A stretch of DNA of 64,000 nt from Mycolicibacterium austroafricanum (GTDB lineage Bacteria > Actinomycetota > Actinomycetes > Mycobacteriales > Mycobacteriaceae): assembly GCF_902705885.1 (NCBI RefSeq), contig NZ_CACSIP010000056.1, positions 62,001 to 126,000 of the forward strand, written 5' to 3'. The position numbers and the translations under genes were made by a program. Under the pieces are notes generated by a model that ran no database searches, had not been told where the DNA came from, and worked only from the letters and a program-made list of their open reading frames with translations. Below are positions 51,845 to 62,159 of the stretch, in pieces; within the stretch, counting starts at the first letter, position 1; every line of letters begins with the position of its first letter.

Positions 51845-52670
51845 TCTCGACGACGACGTCGAGGTCGGTCGACCCCTCGCCCGAGTAGATGCCCTTGAGC
51901 GGGGTGACATCGGCGTAGTCGCGGCCGACCCCGACGCTGATGTACTGCTCGTTGATCTCCTTGTCGTTGGTGGGGTCGTAGTGCCACCACTCCCCCGTCC
52001 ACGCCTGGATCCAGGCGTGGCTCTGCCCGTCGACGGTGTCACCGAGCTTGGCGTTGCGCTTGGGGTGCAGGTATCCCGACACGTACCGCGACGGAATTCC
52101 CATGCCGCGCAACACCATCAATGTCAGGTGGGCGAAGTCCTGGCACACCCCTCTACCCTCGCGCAGCGCGTCGACCCCCGAGGTGTGCACCCCGGTGGTA
52201 CCGGGCACGTACTTCAGTTCGGCCGCCACCCAGCGCGCGGCCTCGATGACGGCCTCGGTGGGTTCGTGGTACTTCGCGATGCGACGGCCCACCCGCTCGA
52301 TCCGCTTGCTCGCGGGGACGTAATGCGTCGGTGCCAGCATCTCGTCGTACTTGTCGATCACCGCCTCGCCCTCGAGGTCCTCCCAGCTGATCTTCGCCTT
52401 GGGCTTTTCCGGGCGGTCGGTCTCCACCACCGACGACGCCGTCACCTCCAGTTCGGTGTGCGGCGCGTGCAGGTCGAATGCCGTCACCGCGGTACCCCAG
52501 TAGTCGACATAGCGGTAAGACCTTGTGGCGGGCGCGGTTTCGACCCGGTTGAGGATGACGTTCTGTCGCGAGTCCGACCGTGGGGTCAGCCGCGCTTCAT
52601 TGAACGACGCGGTCACCGGGGATTTGTAGGCGTAGCCCGTCGCGTGCACCACGCGCATCCGCCACATCAT
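51828..52670 (-). CDS. Transglutaminase-like cysteine protease-fold protein
   Basis: This 280-aa protein has an N-terminal transglutaminase-associated domain ([25 protein letters not shown]). The catalytic triad is Cys in [11 protein letters not shown] (about residue 176), His in QSHAWIQAW and Asp in HYDPTND. It forms, with the following alpha-E and ATP-grasp genes, the conserved three-gene set Rv2409c-Rv2411c, thought to make or modify a peptide by amide ligation; the product is unknown. Confidence 0.92.
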   Translation of the reverse strand: MMWRMRVVHATGYAYKSPVTASFNEARLTPRSDSRQNVILNRVETAPATRSYRYVDYWGTAVTAFDLHAPHTELEVTASSVVETDRPEKPKAKISWEDLEGEAVIDKYDEMLAPTHYVPASKRIERVGRRIAKYHEPTEAVIEAARWVAAELKYVPGTTGVHTSGVDALREGRGVCQDFAHLTLMVLRGMGIPSRYVSGYLHPKRNAKLGDTVDGQSHAWIQAWTGEWWHYDPTNDKEINEQYISVGVGRDYADVTPLKGIYSGEGSTDLDVVVEITRLA

Positions 52671-52731
52671 CCACTCCTCTTCATGGTCTGCTCTTCGCCC
52701 GAGAACTCATCGCTGCGCCAGCGGTTCATCG

Positions 52732-53706
52732 TTAGATCTCTCCTTCTTCGATGACCAGAGCGTTGCGGCCGGCGTCGGTCCACGCGACCCACGGCGCCGA
52801 GTGGAAGTACTCCAGCGCCAATGCTTCTCCGACGTCTGCGCACGTAGCCTGAATTGCGGCCAGCCGTTCCTCCAGGGATTCCAGCAGCACCCCCTGCGGC
52901 ATGAACTCCAGTTCGCTGCGGGCCCGCCCGAGCAGGCGCTGCACCTCGGCGGTGGCGCCCACCCGGGCCGGCCGCCGCTTGTGCAACTCGTCGAGGCTGT
53001 GTTCGGCCAGTCGCAGCGAGTACATCACCGAGCGCGGGAACAGCCGGTCCAGCAACATGAACTCCACAACCCGGGCGGCATCGAGCACACCGCGGTAGGT
53101 GCGCAGATACGTGTCATGGGCACCCGCCGAGCGCAGCACGGTGACCCACGCCGGCGAGGATGCGCTGTCGCCGACACGCGACAGCAGCAGTCGCACCGTC
53201 ATGTCGACGCGTTCGATCGCGCGGCCCAGCACCATGAACCGGTAGCCGTCGTCGCGGGACAGAGTGGAGTCGGCCAAGCCGGCGAACATCGCGGCGCGTC
53301 CTTCCACGAAGGACAGGAATTCGTGCGGCCCGAGGCGTTTGGCGGCCCGCTCCTTCTCGGCCAGCGCGTTGTAGGTGGTGTTTAGGCACTCCCAGATCTC
53401 GGTGGACGTGACTTCGCGTGCGCCGCGGGCGTTTTCGCGGGCCGCCGAGATAGCCTCCACAATCGAGCAACCACCTTCGGTGTCCCGGCTGAACGCCACC
53501 AGATCGGTGAGCGACCACAGGTCCAGGGCGGTATCCGGCGGCTCGATGCCCAGCACCCGCAGCAGGGTCCGGGACGCGTGGTCGGGGTCGACGCTGGAAT
53601 CCTCCAACAGTTGGTGCACGGTGACGTCGAGGATGCGGGCGGTGTCGTCGGCTCGCTCGACGTAGCGGCCGATCCAGTACAGCGATTCCGCATTGCGCGC
53701 CAACAT
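52732..53706 (-). CDS. Alpha-E domain protein
   Basis: This 324-aa all-helical protein begins MLARNAESLYWIGRYVERADDTARILDVT, the family hallmark, with the repeated MFAGLADSTLSRDDGYRFMVLGRAIERVDMTVRLL. It is always found with circularly permuted ATP-grasp and transglutaminase genes. The stop of the ATP-grasp gene overlaps this start (TGATG). Confidence 0.93.
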   Translation of the reverse strand: MLARNAESLYWIGRYVERADDTARILDVTVHQLLEDSSVDPDHASRTLLRVLGIEPPDTALDLWSLTDLVAFSRDTEGGCSIVEAISAARENARGAREVTSTEIWECLNTTYNALAEKERAAKRLGPHEFLSFVEGRAAMFAGLADSTLSRDDGYRFMVLGRAIERVDMTVRLLLSRVGDSASSPAWVTVLRSAGAHDTYLRTYRGVLDAARVVEFMLLDRLFPRSVMYSLRLAEHSLDELHKRRPARVGATAEVQRLLGRARSELEFMPQGVLLESLEERLAAIQATCADVGEALALEYFHSAPWVAWTDAGRNALVIEEGEI

Positions 53707-55397
53707 CAGCGCACCACCGCCTGCTGCTTTTGCTGTTGCTGCTGCTGTTGCTGTTGCTCTTCCTGACGGTTGGCCTGCGACTGTTGCTGCTGGGTGGACG
53801 ACCCGTCACCGTTCCTGTCGGCCTTTGTCCCCTTGCCCGACGCCTTCGGCAGCGACCGGACGACCTCGGCAGCGGCCAGTTCGCGGTCGGCCACCGACGC
53901 GCGCGAGGCCAACACCCAGGTGTCCTTGGAGCCGCCCCCTTGACTCGAGTTCACCACCAGCGATCCCTCCGGCAACGCCACGCGGGTCAGCCCGCCGGGC
54001 AACACCCAGACGTCGTCCCCGTCGTTGACGGCGAAAGGCCGCAGATCGACATGCCGGGGTGAGAGGGCGTCGTCGATCTGGGTCGGGACCGTGGACAGCT
54101 GCACCACCGGCTGGGCGATCCAGCCGCGCGGATCGGCGTTGATCTTCTTGGTGATCGCCGCCAGTTCCTTCTCCGAGGCGTCGGGACCGAACACGATGCC
54201 GTACCCGCCGGAGCCCTCGACTGGTTTGATCACCAACTCGTCGACGCGGTCCAGTACCTCCTCGCGCTCGGCATCGAGCCAGCACCGGAAGGTGTCGACG
54301 TTGGCGAGCAGCGGCTTCTCCCCGAGGTAATACTCGATGATCGTCGGGACGTAGGTGTAGACGAGCTTGTCGTCGCCGACGCCGTTGCCCACCGCGCTGG
54401 AGATGACGACGTTGCCGGCGCGGGCGGCGTTGAGGATTCCCGCGACACCGAGCACCGAGTCGGGCTTGAACTGCATCGGGTCCAGGAAGTCGTCATCGAT
54501 GCGCCGGTAGACGACGTCGACCTGGCGTTCGCCCTCGGTGGTCCGCATGTACACCGTGTTGTCGCGGCAGAACAGGTCACGGCCCTCGACGAGTTCGACG
54601 CCCATCTGCCGTGCCAGCAGCGAATGCTCGAAGTAGGCGGAGTTGTACACGCCGGGGGTCAGCACGACGACCGTCGGATCGGCGACGTTGTTGGCCGCGG
54701 CGTTGCGCAGGGCGCGCAGCAGATGTGACGCATAGTCCCCGACGGCGCGTACCCGATGGGTGGCGAACAGGTTCGGGAACACGCGGGCCATGGTGCGACG
54801 GTTCTCCATCACGTAGGAGACACCGGACGGGGACCGCAGGTTATCCTCCAGAACCCGGAAGGTTCCCTGCCCGTCGCGGACCAGGTCGATGCCCGCGACG
54901 TGGATGCGCACCCCGTTGGGCGGCACGATCCCGACCGCCTCGCGGTGGAAGTGTTCGCAGGACGTGACCAGCCGGCGCGGTATGACACCGTCGCGCAGGA
55001 TCTCTTGTTCGCCGTAGATGTCCTCGAGGTACATCTCCAGCGCCTTGACGCGCTGCCGGATCCCCCGCTCCAGTCGGGTCCACTCGGCCGCCGAGATCAC
55101 CCGCGGCACGAGGTCGAGCGGGAACGGCCGTTCCTGTCCCGACAACGAGAACGTGATGCCCTGGTCGATGAACGCCCGGCCGAGGGCCTCGGCGCGCGCC
55201 TCGAGTTCGGCGACATCGGAGGGCGCGAGTTCGGCGTGAATGCCCTTGTAGGGACCCCGGACGTTGCCGTCACCGTCGAACATCTCGTCGAAGGCCTCGG
55301 AATACGCGCCGAGGTCGTTGTAGCCGCCGAAGACGCCGTCATGCCGTTTTGCCGTCTTGGAGTTGCTGCGCGAGGTCCGTACCGTCTCGGTGGCCAA
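53706..55397 (-). CDS. Circularly permuted ATP-grasp protein with Gln-rich tail
   Basis: This 563-aa protein has DNLRSPSGVSYVMENRRTMARVFP, VVVLTPGVYNSAYFEHSLLARQMGVELVEGRDL, VVYRRIDDDFLDP and ELVIKPVEGSGGYGIVFGPDAS, typical of the ATP-grasp CP family (Rv2411c), likely a peptide-bond-forming ligase. The last 35 residues are a Gln-rich low-complexity tail encoded by CAG/CAA repeats, probably disordered and variable. First gene of the three-gene set. Confidence 0.92.
   Translation of the reverse strand: MATETVRTSRSNSKTAKRHDGVFGGYNDLGAYSEAFDEMFDGDGNVRGPYKGIHAELAPSDVAELEARAEALGRAFIDQGITFSLSGQERPFPLDLVPRVISAAEWTRLERGIRQRVKALEMYLEDIYGEQEILRDGVIPRRLVTSCEHFHREAVGIVPPNGVRIHVAGIDLVRDGQGTFRVLEDNLRSPSGVSYVMENRRTMARVFPNLFATHRVRAVGDYASHLLRALRNAAANNVADPTVVVLTPGVYNSAYFEHSLLARQMGVELVEGRDLFCRDNTVYMRTTEGERQVDVVYRRIDDDFLDPMQFKPDSVLGVAGILNAARAGNVVISSAVGNGVGDDKLVYTYVPTIIEYYLGEKPLLANVDTFRCWLDAEREEVLDRVDELVIKPVEGSGGYGIVFGPDASEKELAAITKKINADPRGWIAQPVVQLSTVPTQIDDALSPRHVDLRPFAVNDGDDVWVLPGGLTRVALPEGSLVVNSSQGGGSKDTWVLASRASVADRELAAAEVVRSLPKASGKGTKADRNGDGSSTQQQQSQANRQEEQQQQQQQQQKQQAVVR
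53711..53790. repeat. CAG/CAA microsatellite-like tract
   Basis: An interrupted run of Gln codons at the 3' end of the ATP-grasp gene, prone to replication slippage; length differences between strains would be expected. Confidence 0.7.
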
Positions 55398-55634
55398 GAT
55401 GTCTTGTGCTCCTCACGTGGGCGGTGGTGCAGTTGGCGGTGCTGATCGGTTCCCGTGCGACGCGTTTCGCATACGCACGACTGCCATGCTGCAACATTTC
55501 CGCTGTTTCGGCAGGCCAGTGGGTCTCGCTTTGGGACATTTCTGGCCCCGCTGGTACCCTGAACACTCGCTGCCCACACCAGGGCGCCCCCATGACTCAA
55601 GCAACCCGACCAAGATTTACGAAGGAATACACGC

Positions 55635-55895
55635 GTGGCCAACATCAAGTCGCAGCAGAAGCGGATCCTCACCAACGAGCGCCGCAGGCTGCGCAACAAG
55701 TCGGTGAAGTCGTCGCTTCATACCGCGGTGCGTGGATTCCGTGCGGCCGTCGACGCCGGCGACAAGGAGAAGGCCGGCGAGCTGCTGGCCTCGACCACCC
55801 GTCAGCTGGACAAAGCGGCCACCAAAGGCGTGATCCACAAGAACCAGGCCGCCAACCGCAAGTCCGCGCTCGCGCAGGCCTTCAACAAGATCTGA
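55635..55895 (+). CDS. rpsT: 30S ribosomal protein S20
   Basis: This 86-aa protein ([26 protein letters not shown]...) is a clear S20, which binds 16S rRNA early in 30S assembly. The GTG start follows AAGGAA at 8 bases. Its promoter lies in the 237-bp divergent region with the ATP-grasp gene. Confidence 0.98.
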   Translation: MANIKSQQKRILTNERRRLRNKSVKSSLHTAVRGFRAAVDAGDKEKAGELLASTTRQLDKAATKGVIHKNQAANRKSALAQAFNKI

Positions 55896-55915
55896 GCTCC
55901 GCCCTTCACTGAGGC

Positions 55916-55930
55916 CTGAGCTCCGCTCAG
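55916..55930. terminator. Hairpin between convergent rpsT and holA
   Basis: CTGAGC-TCC-GCTCAG is a perfect 6-bp stem with a 3-base loop, without a U-tract, placed between convergent stop codons. This is a common mycobacterial terminator form. It overlaps the holA stop codon. Confidence 0.4.
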
Positions 55931-56901
55931 TCCTCGGCGAGCTCCGCGACCCTGCGTACGGCGGTTTCCAGCGCGTAACCCGCATCCGCTGCCGCACCCT
56001 TGACGTCAGCGTTGAGCGTCGCCACCAGCCGCATCGCCTCGGCGACCGAGTCCCGCGACCACCGGCGTGACTGTTTCTGGGCTTTCTGCACGCGCCACGG
56101 CGGCATACCCAGTTCACCGGCCAGCCGGTACGGATCTCCGGACATCGGACCGACTCGGGCGATCGTGTGCACCGCCTCGGCCAGCGCATCGGCCAGGACC
56201 ACGTGGGGTTCGCCGCCCATCATCGCCCAGCGCAGCGCCTCGGCCGCGCCTGCGACGTCACCGACGACGGCTTTGTCCGCGATGTCGAATCCCTTCACCT
56301 CGGCCTTGCCGGAGTGGTAGCGGCGCACCGCTGCCGCGCTGAGATCACCGCCGGTGTCGGCGACCAGCTGCGAACACGCCGAGGCCAGCTCGCGGATGTC
56401 GGAGCCGACCGCGTCGAGCACCGCGGTCACCGTGTCGTCACCCACCTTGACCCGCAGCGCCCGGAACTCCTTGCGGACGAAATCGGCCCGCTCCGATGCC
56501 TTGGTGATGCGCGCGCAGGGATGCACCTGGGCTCCCAGCTTCTTGAGCTGATCGGCGAGAGACTTGGCGCGGCCGCCGCCGGAGTGCGCCACCACGAGCA
56601 TCATCCCGTCGGGCAGATCCGCCGCGGCGGTCTCGATGATCGCGGCCGCATCTTTGCCCGCTTCGGCGGCGGACTCGAGCACCACGACACGTTCGTCGGC
56701 GAACAGCGACGGGCTGAGCAACTCGACGAGCTCGCTGGTGCTGACCTCACCGGCGCGCAACCGGTCGACGGGGATGTCGGCAGGGGCGCCGCCGCTGCCG
56801 GCGGAGGCCCGCGCGTGCTTCAGCACCGCCGCGATGGCCCGTTCGACCAGCAGCTCTTCGTCACCCAGAATCAGGTGCAGGCCGGTTCTCTCTCGACTCA
56901 C
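55927..56901 (-). CDS. holA: DNA polymerase III subunit delta
   Basis: This 324-aa clamp-loader delta subunit begins [19 protein letters not shown] and has [31 protein letters not shown] and the C-terminal helical collar region [22 protein letters not shown]. It opens the beta clamp during loading. It corresponds to Rv2413c; the start overlaps the comEC stop by four bases. Confidence 0.93.
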   Translation of the reverse strand: MSRERTGLHLILGDEELLVERAIAAVLKHARASAGSGGAPADIPVDRLRAGEVSTSELVELLSPSLFADERVVVLESAAEAGKDAAAIIETAAADLPDGMMLVVAHSGGGRAKSLADQLKKLGAQVHPCARITKASERADFVRKEFRALRVKVGDDTVTAVLDAVGSDIRELASACSQLVADTGGDLSAAAVRRYHSGKAEVKGFDIADKAVVGDVAGAAEALRWAMMGGEPHVVLADALAEAVHTIARVGPMSGDPYRLAGELGMPPWRVQKAQKQSRRWSRDSVAEAMRLVATLNADVKGAAADAGYALETAVRRVAELAED

Positions 56902-58409
56902 CGCACGATCGTGTCATGCCTCGACGACACCCGACCGCACACCCGCTGCCACGCCGCGGCGATGCCCAGCGCCGCGATCCCGATGGTCAGCACCCCGGCC
57001 GCTCCCGACGGGACCGGCACCGACGCGGCAGGAAGGCCCGCGGCCCAGTGCGCGACTCTGAGCAGCCACCACACCTCCGGACCGGTGAAGCGGATCAGCA
57101 GTTCGGCACCGGCAGGCCACAGCGGGCACAGTGCGGCGGCGGCGGTGCCGATGACGGTGATCGGCGGGATCACCGGCGCCACCACCAGGTTGGCGGCCAC
57201 CGCGACCAGACTCACCGATCCCGAGATACCGGCCACCAACGGCGCGGTGACCAATTGTGCAGCCACCGCGACGCTGACGGCGTCGGCGAGCGGGCGGGGC
57301 CAGCCACGCCCGGCGAGGTGCCGCGACCACGCCGGGGCGATGAGCACCAGCGCGGCGGTGGCGGACACCGACAGCGCGAACCCGATGTCGACCGCGAGTT
57401 CCGGCACGGCGACGAGCAGTCCGATCACGCTGGCCGCCAATGCCGGCAGCGCCTGGCGGCGGCGGTGCGACAGCACTGCCAGCAGGGTGATCGCACCCAT
57501 CACCGCCGCGCGCAGCACGCTGGCCGAAGGCTGCACCACCACCACGAAACCCAGCAGCGTGACCGCGGCCAGCACCACTGCCGCCCGCGGCCCGACCAGC
57601 ACCGCGGTCAACAACACCGCACCGCAGACGATGGTCACGTTCGCCCCCGACACCGCGGTCAGGTGGGTCAGGCCCGAGGCGCGGAAGTCGGCGGTCGTCT
57701 GTGCCGGCACGGTGGAGGTGTCGCCGAGGACCAGCGCGGGCAGCATGGCCGCCTGGTCGGCAGGCAACGCCGCCCGCGAGGACTGTGCGAACCTGCTCCG
57801 GACCTCGTGGGCCGCACGGTGCACCGGAGCCGCCGCGCCGAGGGTGGGCGCACCCTTGGCCGCAAGCACCGCGACCGTGAGGACACGTCGCTTCGGTTCA
57901 CTGATCTGAGCGCGAAACGCCACCGGCTGCCGGGCCATCACCCGCGAGTACTCGCCGCCCGAAGCGAAGACGACGACCCGGCCTGAGGATCGGGACCCGG
58001 CGAGTTCCAGCAGCGACCCGCGGAACATCGTCCGCCCGCCCGCCAGCACCCGGGGAGTCTCGGTCGGGGTGACGATGACGGTGGCGACCTCGCCGAAGTA
58101 GCCGGAGACCGCATGGTGGCGGACCTCGTCGACCCGCAACCACACCGCGACGGACATGCCGCCACCCAGCACCAACACCGCCGCCACGCCGGTCCCCAGC
58201 GCTCGGCGGTCCGCCGGTCGGCCCTCACCACGGCTGCCCCACCAGCCGACCGCGGCCGTGACCGTCACCGCCGCCGCCAGCGCGGTGAGCGAACCGGCCT
58301 GCGCCCACACGATCCCGGCGGCCGTGACCGCCCACGCGGTCAGCGCCGCGGGGACCAGCCTCAGGTCGGGGGCCGACACAGTGGGCGTTGCGGACACCAC
58401 CGACGTCAC
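56898..58409 (-). CDS. comEC: ComEC/Rec2 competence-domain membrane protein
   Basis: This 503-aa polytopic membrane protein has the competence domain signature [36 protein letters not shown] and [19 protein letters not shown]. In competent bacteria ComEC is the DNA channel. As in M. tuberculosis, the C-terminal metallo-beta-lactamase domain is missing. It is coupled with comEA (GTG/TGA overlap) and holA. Confidence 0.92.
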   Translation of the reverse strand: MTSVVSATPTVSAPDLRLVPAALTAWAVTAAGIVWAQAGSLTALAAAVTVTAAVGWWGSRGEGRPADRRALGTGVAAVLVLGGGMSVAVWLRVDEVRHHAVSGYFGEVATVIVTPTETPRVLAGGRTMFRGSLLELAGSRSSGRVVVFASGGEYSRVMARQPVAFRAQISEPKRRVLTVAVLAAKGAPTLGAAAPVHRAAHEVRSRFAQSSRAALPADQAAMLPALVLGDTSTVPAQTTADFRASGLTHLTAVSGANVTIVCGAVLLTAVLVGPRAAVVLAAVTLLGFVVVVQPSASVLRAAVMGAITLLAVLSHRRRQALPALAASVIGLLVAVPELAVDIGFALSVSATAALVLIAPAWSRHLAGRGWPRPLADAVSVAVAAQLVTAPLVAGISGSVSLVAVAANLVVAPVIPPITVIGTAAAALCPLWPAGAELLIRFTGPEVWWLLRVAHWAAGLPAASVPVPSGAAGVLTIGIAALGIAAAWQRVCGRVSSRHDTIVR

Positions 58410-59230
58410 ACCCGGACATGATCGCGCAGTTTGTCCAACCGGGCCGGTCCGATGCCGTCGACGTCGGCGAGCTGATCCACTCTGTCGAACCGCCCATTGG
58501 CCTCGCGCCAGGCGACGATCGCCGCGGCCGTCACCGGCCCCACGCCGGGCAGCGTGTCGAGTTCTTCGACGGTTGCCGCGTTCAAGTCGACCAAGCCGGC
58601 CGTACCGGAGCCCTCGCCACCTGCTGACGGTGCCGCCGGGGACGCGGCGGGATCGGCCACCACCGAACTGCCCATCTGTACCGGTTGCCCCGGCGGTGCA
58701 CCGATTCCGACGACGATCTGCTCTCCGTCGGTGACCCGCCTGGCCATGTTCAGACCCAACAGGTCGGCGCCGTCGAGGGGGCCACCCGCGGCGTCCAGGG
58801 CGTCGGCGATCCGGGCACCGGGGTCCAGCGTGACCAGACCGGGTGCGTTGACCAGACCCACGACGCTGACCACCACGGGGGGCGCCGGACCGGAGGTGGC
58901 CGCCCCGGCACTCGGAGCATCCGACGAAACCATCTCCACCGGCGGAAGTTTCGCGGAGACCACCGCGGGCGGTCGATCACCGAACAAACTCAACACCGTC
59001 ACCAGCACGGCGACCGCGCCCACGACACCCAACGCGACCACCCCGGCCCGGCCCGGGTCAGCCCTGACCTTCGAGATCCAGCCGGCCGGGCCCGTCGACG
59101 TGGATTCCGGCAGCCATCGCGACAACGACGTGTCGGGCTGCTCGCCGACGTCCTCGCTGTCGGCGGCACCGATGACTTCGTCTGCGCCGAGGCGTCGACG
59201 CAGCCGCTCTGCGGGCAGTTCGGTTGACAT
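58406..59230 (-). CDS. comEA: ComEA-like DNA-binding protein
   Basis: This 274-aa protein has one transmembrane helix (VVALGVVGAVAVLVTVLSLFG, about residues 66-86), an SLBB-like domain (VVGLVNAPGLVTLDPGARIADALDAAGG) and C-terminal tandem helix-hairpin-helix motifs (VDLNAATVEELDTLPGVGPVTAAAIVAWR). It would bind duplex DNA outside the membrane and hand it to ComEC. ATG at 59230 is chosen (MSTELPAERLRRRLG). Confidence 0.9.
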   Translation of the reverse strand: MSTELPAERLRRRLGADEVIGAADSEDVGEQPDTSLSRWLPESTSTGPAGWISKVRADPGRAGVVALGVVGAVAVLVTVLSLFGDRPPAVVSAKLPPVEMVSSDAPSAGAATSGPAPPVVVSVVGLVNAPGLVTLDPGARIADALDAAGGPLDGADLLGLNMARRVTDGEQIVVGIGAPPGQPVQMGSSVVADPAASPAAPSAGGEGSGTAGLVDLNAATVEELDTLPGVGPVTAAAIVAWREANGRFDRVDQLADVDGIGPARLDKLRDHVRV

Positions 59231-59342
59231 GCGCCCGACGGTAGGCGCGCCGGCGGACGTCGGCGGGTCCCGGCGCGACGGCCGCCTCGTTCTGGGGATG
59301 AACACCGCACTGGGGATGACGGTGGCTACGATTGCTCCCGAT

Positions 59343-59996
59343 ATGAACCGTCGCGCCCCGATGATCGCAGGCCTGGCGTTCGCGGTGCTCTACGCGACGG
59401 CCCTGCTCGTGATCCCCGCGCTCGCCGGAGCCGACGAAGGCGCCGTCAGGGCGCAGGCGCTGCTCCTGGCGTTCGCCGTGCTCGCCCTGGTCGTCGTGCT
59501 GGCGTTCGCCCGGGAACGGTTGAGCGGGCCGGCGGCGCACGTCTTCACGATCGGGTCAGCCGTGCTGGTCGCCCAGTTGTGCCTCGGGATCTGGTTCACC
59601 GGTGGTCCTGCGTTGCGTCCCGGTCAGCTGGACACGGACGCGGCGCGGGTCGTCGGCGACGTCGGCGCGATGTGGCTGCCCGCTGCGACCGTCGCTCACA
59701 TCCTGGTGGCCGTCCCGATCCTGTTGGCCGCCAACGAAGATCTGCTCCCGCGGTGGCTGGGCACCGGCGCTGCGGTGTTCACCGTCGAGCAGCTGGTCGA
59801 GACCATCACGATCATCGGGCCGCCCGGCAGCTTCATCTCCCCCGGCGGCCCGATGAACCACTATCTCGGCGGCACGCTCACGGCCGCGTTCTTCCTGGCG
59901 GTGGGGATCGCCCTGTCGCTGCCCGAGCGCACGGGGAACGGCACCGGCCCGACGGTGGCCGAAACCGCTCCGGCCGACGAGACCGCAGGGCAGTGA
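59343..59996 (+). CDS. Integral membrane protein, unknown function
   Basis: This protein of about 217 aa has six hydrophobic segments and starts MNRRAPMIAGLAFAVLYATALLV. No enzymatic motif is seen. ATGs at 59298 and 59316 are in frame alternatives; the chosen start places the first helix right at the N-terminus. Its TGA overlaps the ATG of the following acyl-CoA dehydrogenase by one base. Confidence 0.7.
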   Translation: MNRRAPMIAGLAFAVLYATALLVIPALAGADEGAVRAQALLLAFAVLALVVVLAFARERLSGPAAHVFTIGSAVLVAQLCLGIWFTGGPALRPGQLDTDAARVVGDVGAMWLPAATVAHILVAVPILLAANEDLLPRWLGTGAAVFTVEQLVETITIIGPPGSFISPGGPMNHYLGGTLTAAFFLAVGIALSLPERTGNGTGPTVAETAPADETAGQ

Positions 59997-61141
59997 TGGC
60001 TCTTTCCCGCTTGGTACCCCGGTCGGCGGCCGATCCGGCCGCCACCGAAGGGTTGCGGCATCAGGTCCGGCAATTCCTCGCCGAGCAACTCGCTGCCGGT
60101 GCGTTCACCCCGTCGGTCGACGCGTGGCTGTGCGGTTGGGACGAAGACTTCACCGCCGCGCTGGCAGCGCGCGGCTGGTTGGGCATGACGGTGCCCGTCG
60201 CCTATGGCGGACACGGGCGTTCATTCCTCGAGCGGTTCGTTGTGACCGAGGAACTCCTCGCCGCGGGCGCCCCCGTGGCCGCCCACTGGATCGCCGACCG
60301 GCAGATCGTGCCCTCCCTGCTCAAGTACGGCACCGAGGCCCAGAGGTCGGAGTTCCTTCCCAAGATCGTGCGCGGCGAGTGCTTCTTCGGCATCGGAATG
60401 AGCGAACCGGATTCGGGTTCCGATCTCGCCAGCGTGCGCACCCGAGCGGAGCGGGTGGCCGGCGGCTGGTCACTCACCGGCACCAAGGTCTGGACTTCCG
60501 GTGCTCACCTCGCCCATGCCTTCATCGCGCTCGTGCGGACCGACCCCGTCGACCCCGCTCATCGACACGCCGGCCTCAGCCAGTTCATCGTCGACCTTCG
60601 AGGACCGGGGGTCGAGGTTCGGCCCATCGTCTCGATGAACGGTGCACACCACTTCAACGAGGTGATCCTCGACGGCGCATTTGTTCCCGATTCCATGGTG
60701 TTCGGTGAGATCGGTCAGGGTTGGCAGCAGGTGACCTCGGAGCTCGCCTTCGAGCGCAGCGGACCGGAACGGTTCCTGTCCACCTTCGTGTTGCTCGACA
60801 TGTGTGCGGAAATGATTGCTGGACAACAACTCCCGCGTGACAACGATATCGGCCGCCTGATCGCCCGGGTCGCTGGACTGCACCAGATGTCCTCGGCGAT
60901 CGCGGGCGCCCTGGAACGCGGAGAGCCCGCCGACGTGCCCGCGGCGGTGGTCAAGGTCCTGGGCACCACGACCGAGGGTGACATCGCCGAATTCGCCCAT
61001 CAGGCCGACGATCACAGAGCCGGCCAACACTTCACAGACACCGTGGCCTCGGCCATGGATCAGCGTCCGGGCTTCACCCTGCGCGGCGGAACCAACGAGG
61101 TACTGCGCGGTGTGATCGCCCGCGGTTTGGGTCTGCGGTGA
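59996..61141 (+). CDS. Acyl-CoA dehydrogenase (FadE)
   Basis: This 381-aa flavoprotein has the acyl-CoA dehydrogenase signatures GIGMSEPDSGSDLASVRT and LTGTKVWTSGAHLAHAF (FAD and substrate contact) and the C-terminal FTLRGGTNEVLRGVIARGLGL. It overlaps by four bases with a second, divergent dehydrogenase gene. In mycobacteria such pairs form alpha2beta2 heterotetramers acting on steroid side-chain or ring-derived acyl-CoAs. The substrate here is unknown. Confidence 0.9.
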   Translation: MALSRLVPRSAADPAATEGLRHQVRQFLAEQLAAGAFTPSVDAWLCGWDEDFTAALAARGWLGMTVPVAYGGHGRSFLERFVVTEELLAAGAPVAAHWIADRQIVPSLLKYGTEAQRSEFLPKIVRGECFFGIGMSEPDSGSDLASVRTRAERVAGGWSLTGTKVWTSGAHLAHAFIALVRTDPVDPAHRHAGLSQFIVDLRGPGVEVRPIVSMNGAHHFNEVILDGAFVPDSMVFGEIGQGWQQVTSELAFERSGPERFLSTFVLLDMCAEMIAGQQLPRDNDIGRLIARVAGLHQMSSAIAGALERGEPADVPAAVVKVLGTTTEGDIAEFAHQADDHRAGQHFTDTVASAMDQRPGFTLRGGTNEVLRGVIARGLGLR

Positions 61142-62157
61142 CGGCGCCGGAAGTCGAGCCGGCACTGGCCGACCTGATGGACACCGTCTTCGCCGACTAC
61201 CGCCGATCGTCCGCATCGCCGGGCACCGGCCTCGACAGCGACTTCTGGCGTCGCCTCGACGAGCTGGGGTTGGTTCGCCTCACCGGTGCCGAACAGGCCG
61301 GTGGAAGCGGCGCCGGATGGTATGAGACGACCGAGCTGTTGACCGCGGCGGTTCGCCACGGTGTGCGAATCCCTCTGGCCGAGCATGACCTTCTGGCGTG
61401 TTGGGTGTTGGAGTCGGCGGGAGCCCAGGTCGACGAGGCGGTGCGCACGGTGTGCCTGCTCGATCAGGCCGGCGCGGCCTCCGGGGTGCCGTGGGCGTCG
61501 AGCGCCGATCGGATCGTCGTTATGTGGCAACGTGAGGGTGACTATCTCGCGGTCGACGCCGAACCCGGGAAGATCTCGATCTCGGCCGGCGCCAACATGA
61601 TCGGTGAACCACGCGACACCGTCATCGCCGACCTCGGATCGTTGGCCGGCATCCCGGTCGCGGGCGACGTCGTCACCAAGCTGCGCTTGAAGTCCGCTCT
61701 GGTCCGGTCGATACAGGTGTGCGCTGCCCTGGACGAGGCGCTGGCGCTGTCGATCGATCACGTGAGCTCGCGTGAGCAGTTCGGCCGGCCGCTGTCGAAG
61801 TTCCAGGCCGTGCAGCACCTGATCGCCGACATCGCCGCCGAAGCCGCCCTCGCCCGGTCCGCCACCGAGGCCGCACTGTCCGCCGCAGTCCTCAGCGATT
61901 GGTCTGCTCCACATCTCGAATTCCTTGTCGCAGCGGCACGGTCGTGTGCCGGACACGCCGCCTCGGCTGTCGTGCGCGACGCCCACCAGCTGCATGGAGC
62001 GATCGGCACCACCCGTGAGCACCGACTGCACGAGTTCACCAGGGCCGCCCTGGCGTGGCGCTCGGAGTACGGGTCGATGCGGTACTGGGACGACCGGGTC
62101 ACCGACATGGCACTGCAGGCGGGGCCCAACAAGCTGTGGAGTCTGATCAACCCGTGA
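61138..62157 (+). CDS. Acyl-CoA dehydrogenase, second subunit type
   Basis: This 339-aa, shorter member has a degenerate N-terminal half (no SEPDSGSD motif) but a clear C-terminal domain: VCAALDEALALSIDHVSSREQFGRPLSKFQAVQHLIADIAAE and DAHQLHGAIGTTREHRLHEF. It probably pairs with the preceding protein, contributing FAD contacts. GTG at 61138 overlaps the upstream stop (GTGA). Confidence 0.88.
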   Translation: MTAPEVEPALADLMDTVFADYRRSSASPGTGLDSDFWRRLDELGLVRLTGAEQAGGSGAGWYETTELLTAAVRHGVRIPLAEHDLLACWVLESAGAQVDEAVRTVCLLDQAGAASGVPWASSADRIVVMWQREGDYLAVDAEPGKISISAGANMIGEPRDTVIADLGSLAGIPVAGDVVTKLRLKSALVRSIQVCAALDEALALSIDHVSSREQFGRPLSKFQAVQHLIADIAAEAALARSATEAALSAAVLSDWSAPHLEFLVAAARSCAGHAASAVVRDAHQLHGAIGTTREHRLHEFTRAALAWRSEYGSMRYWDDRVTDMALQAGPNKLWSLINP

Positions 62158-62159
62158 GC

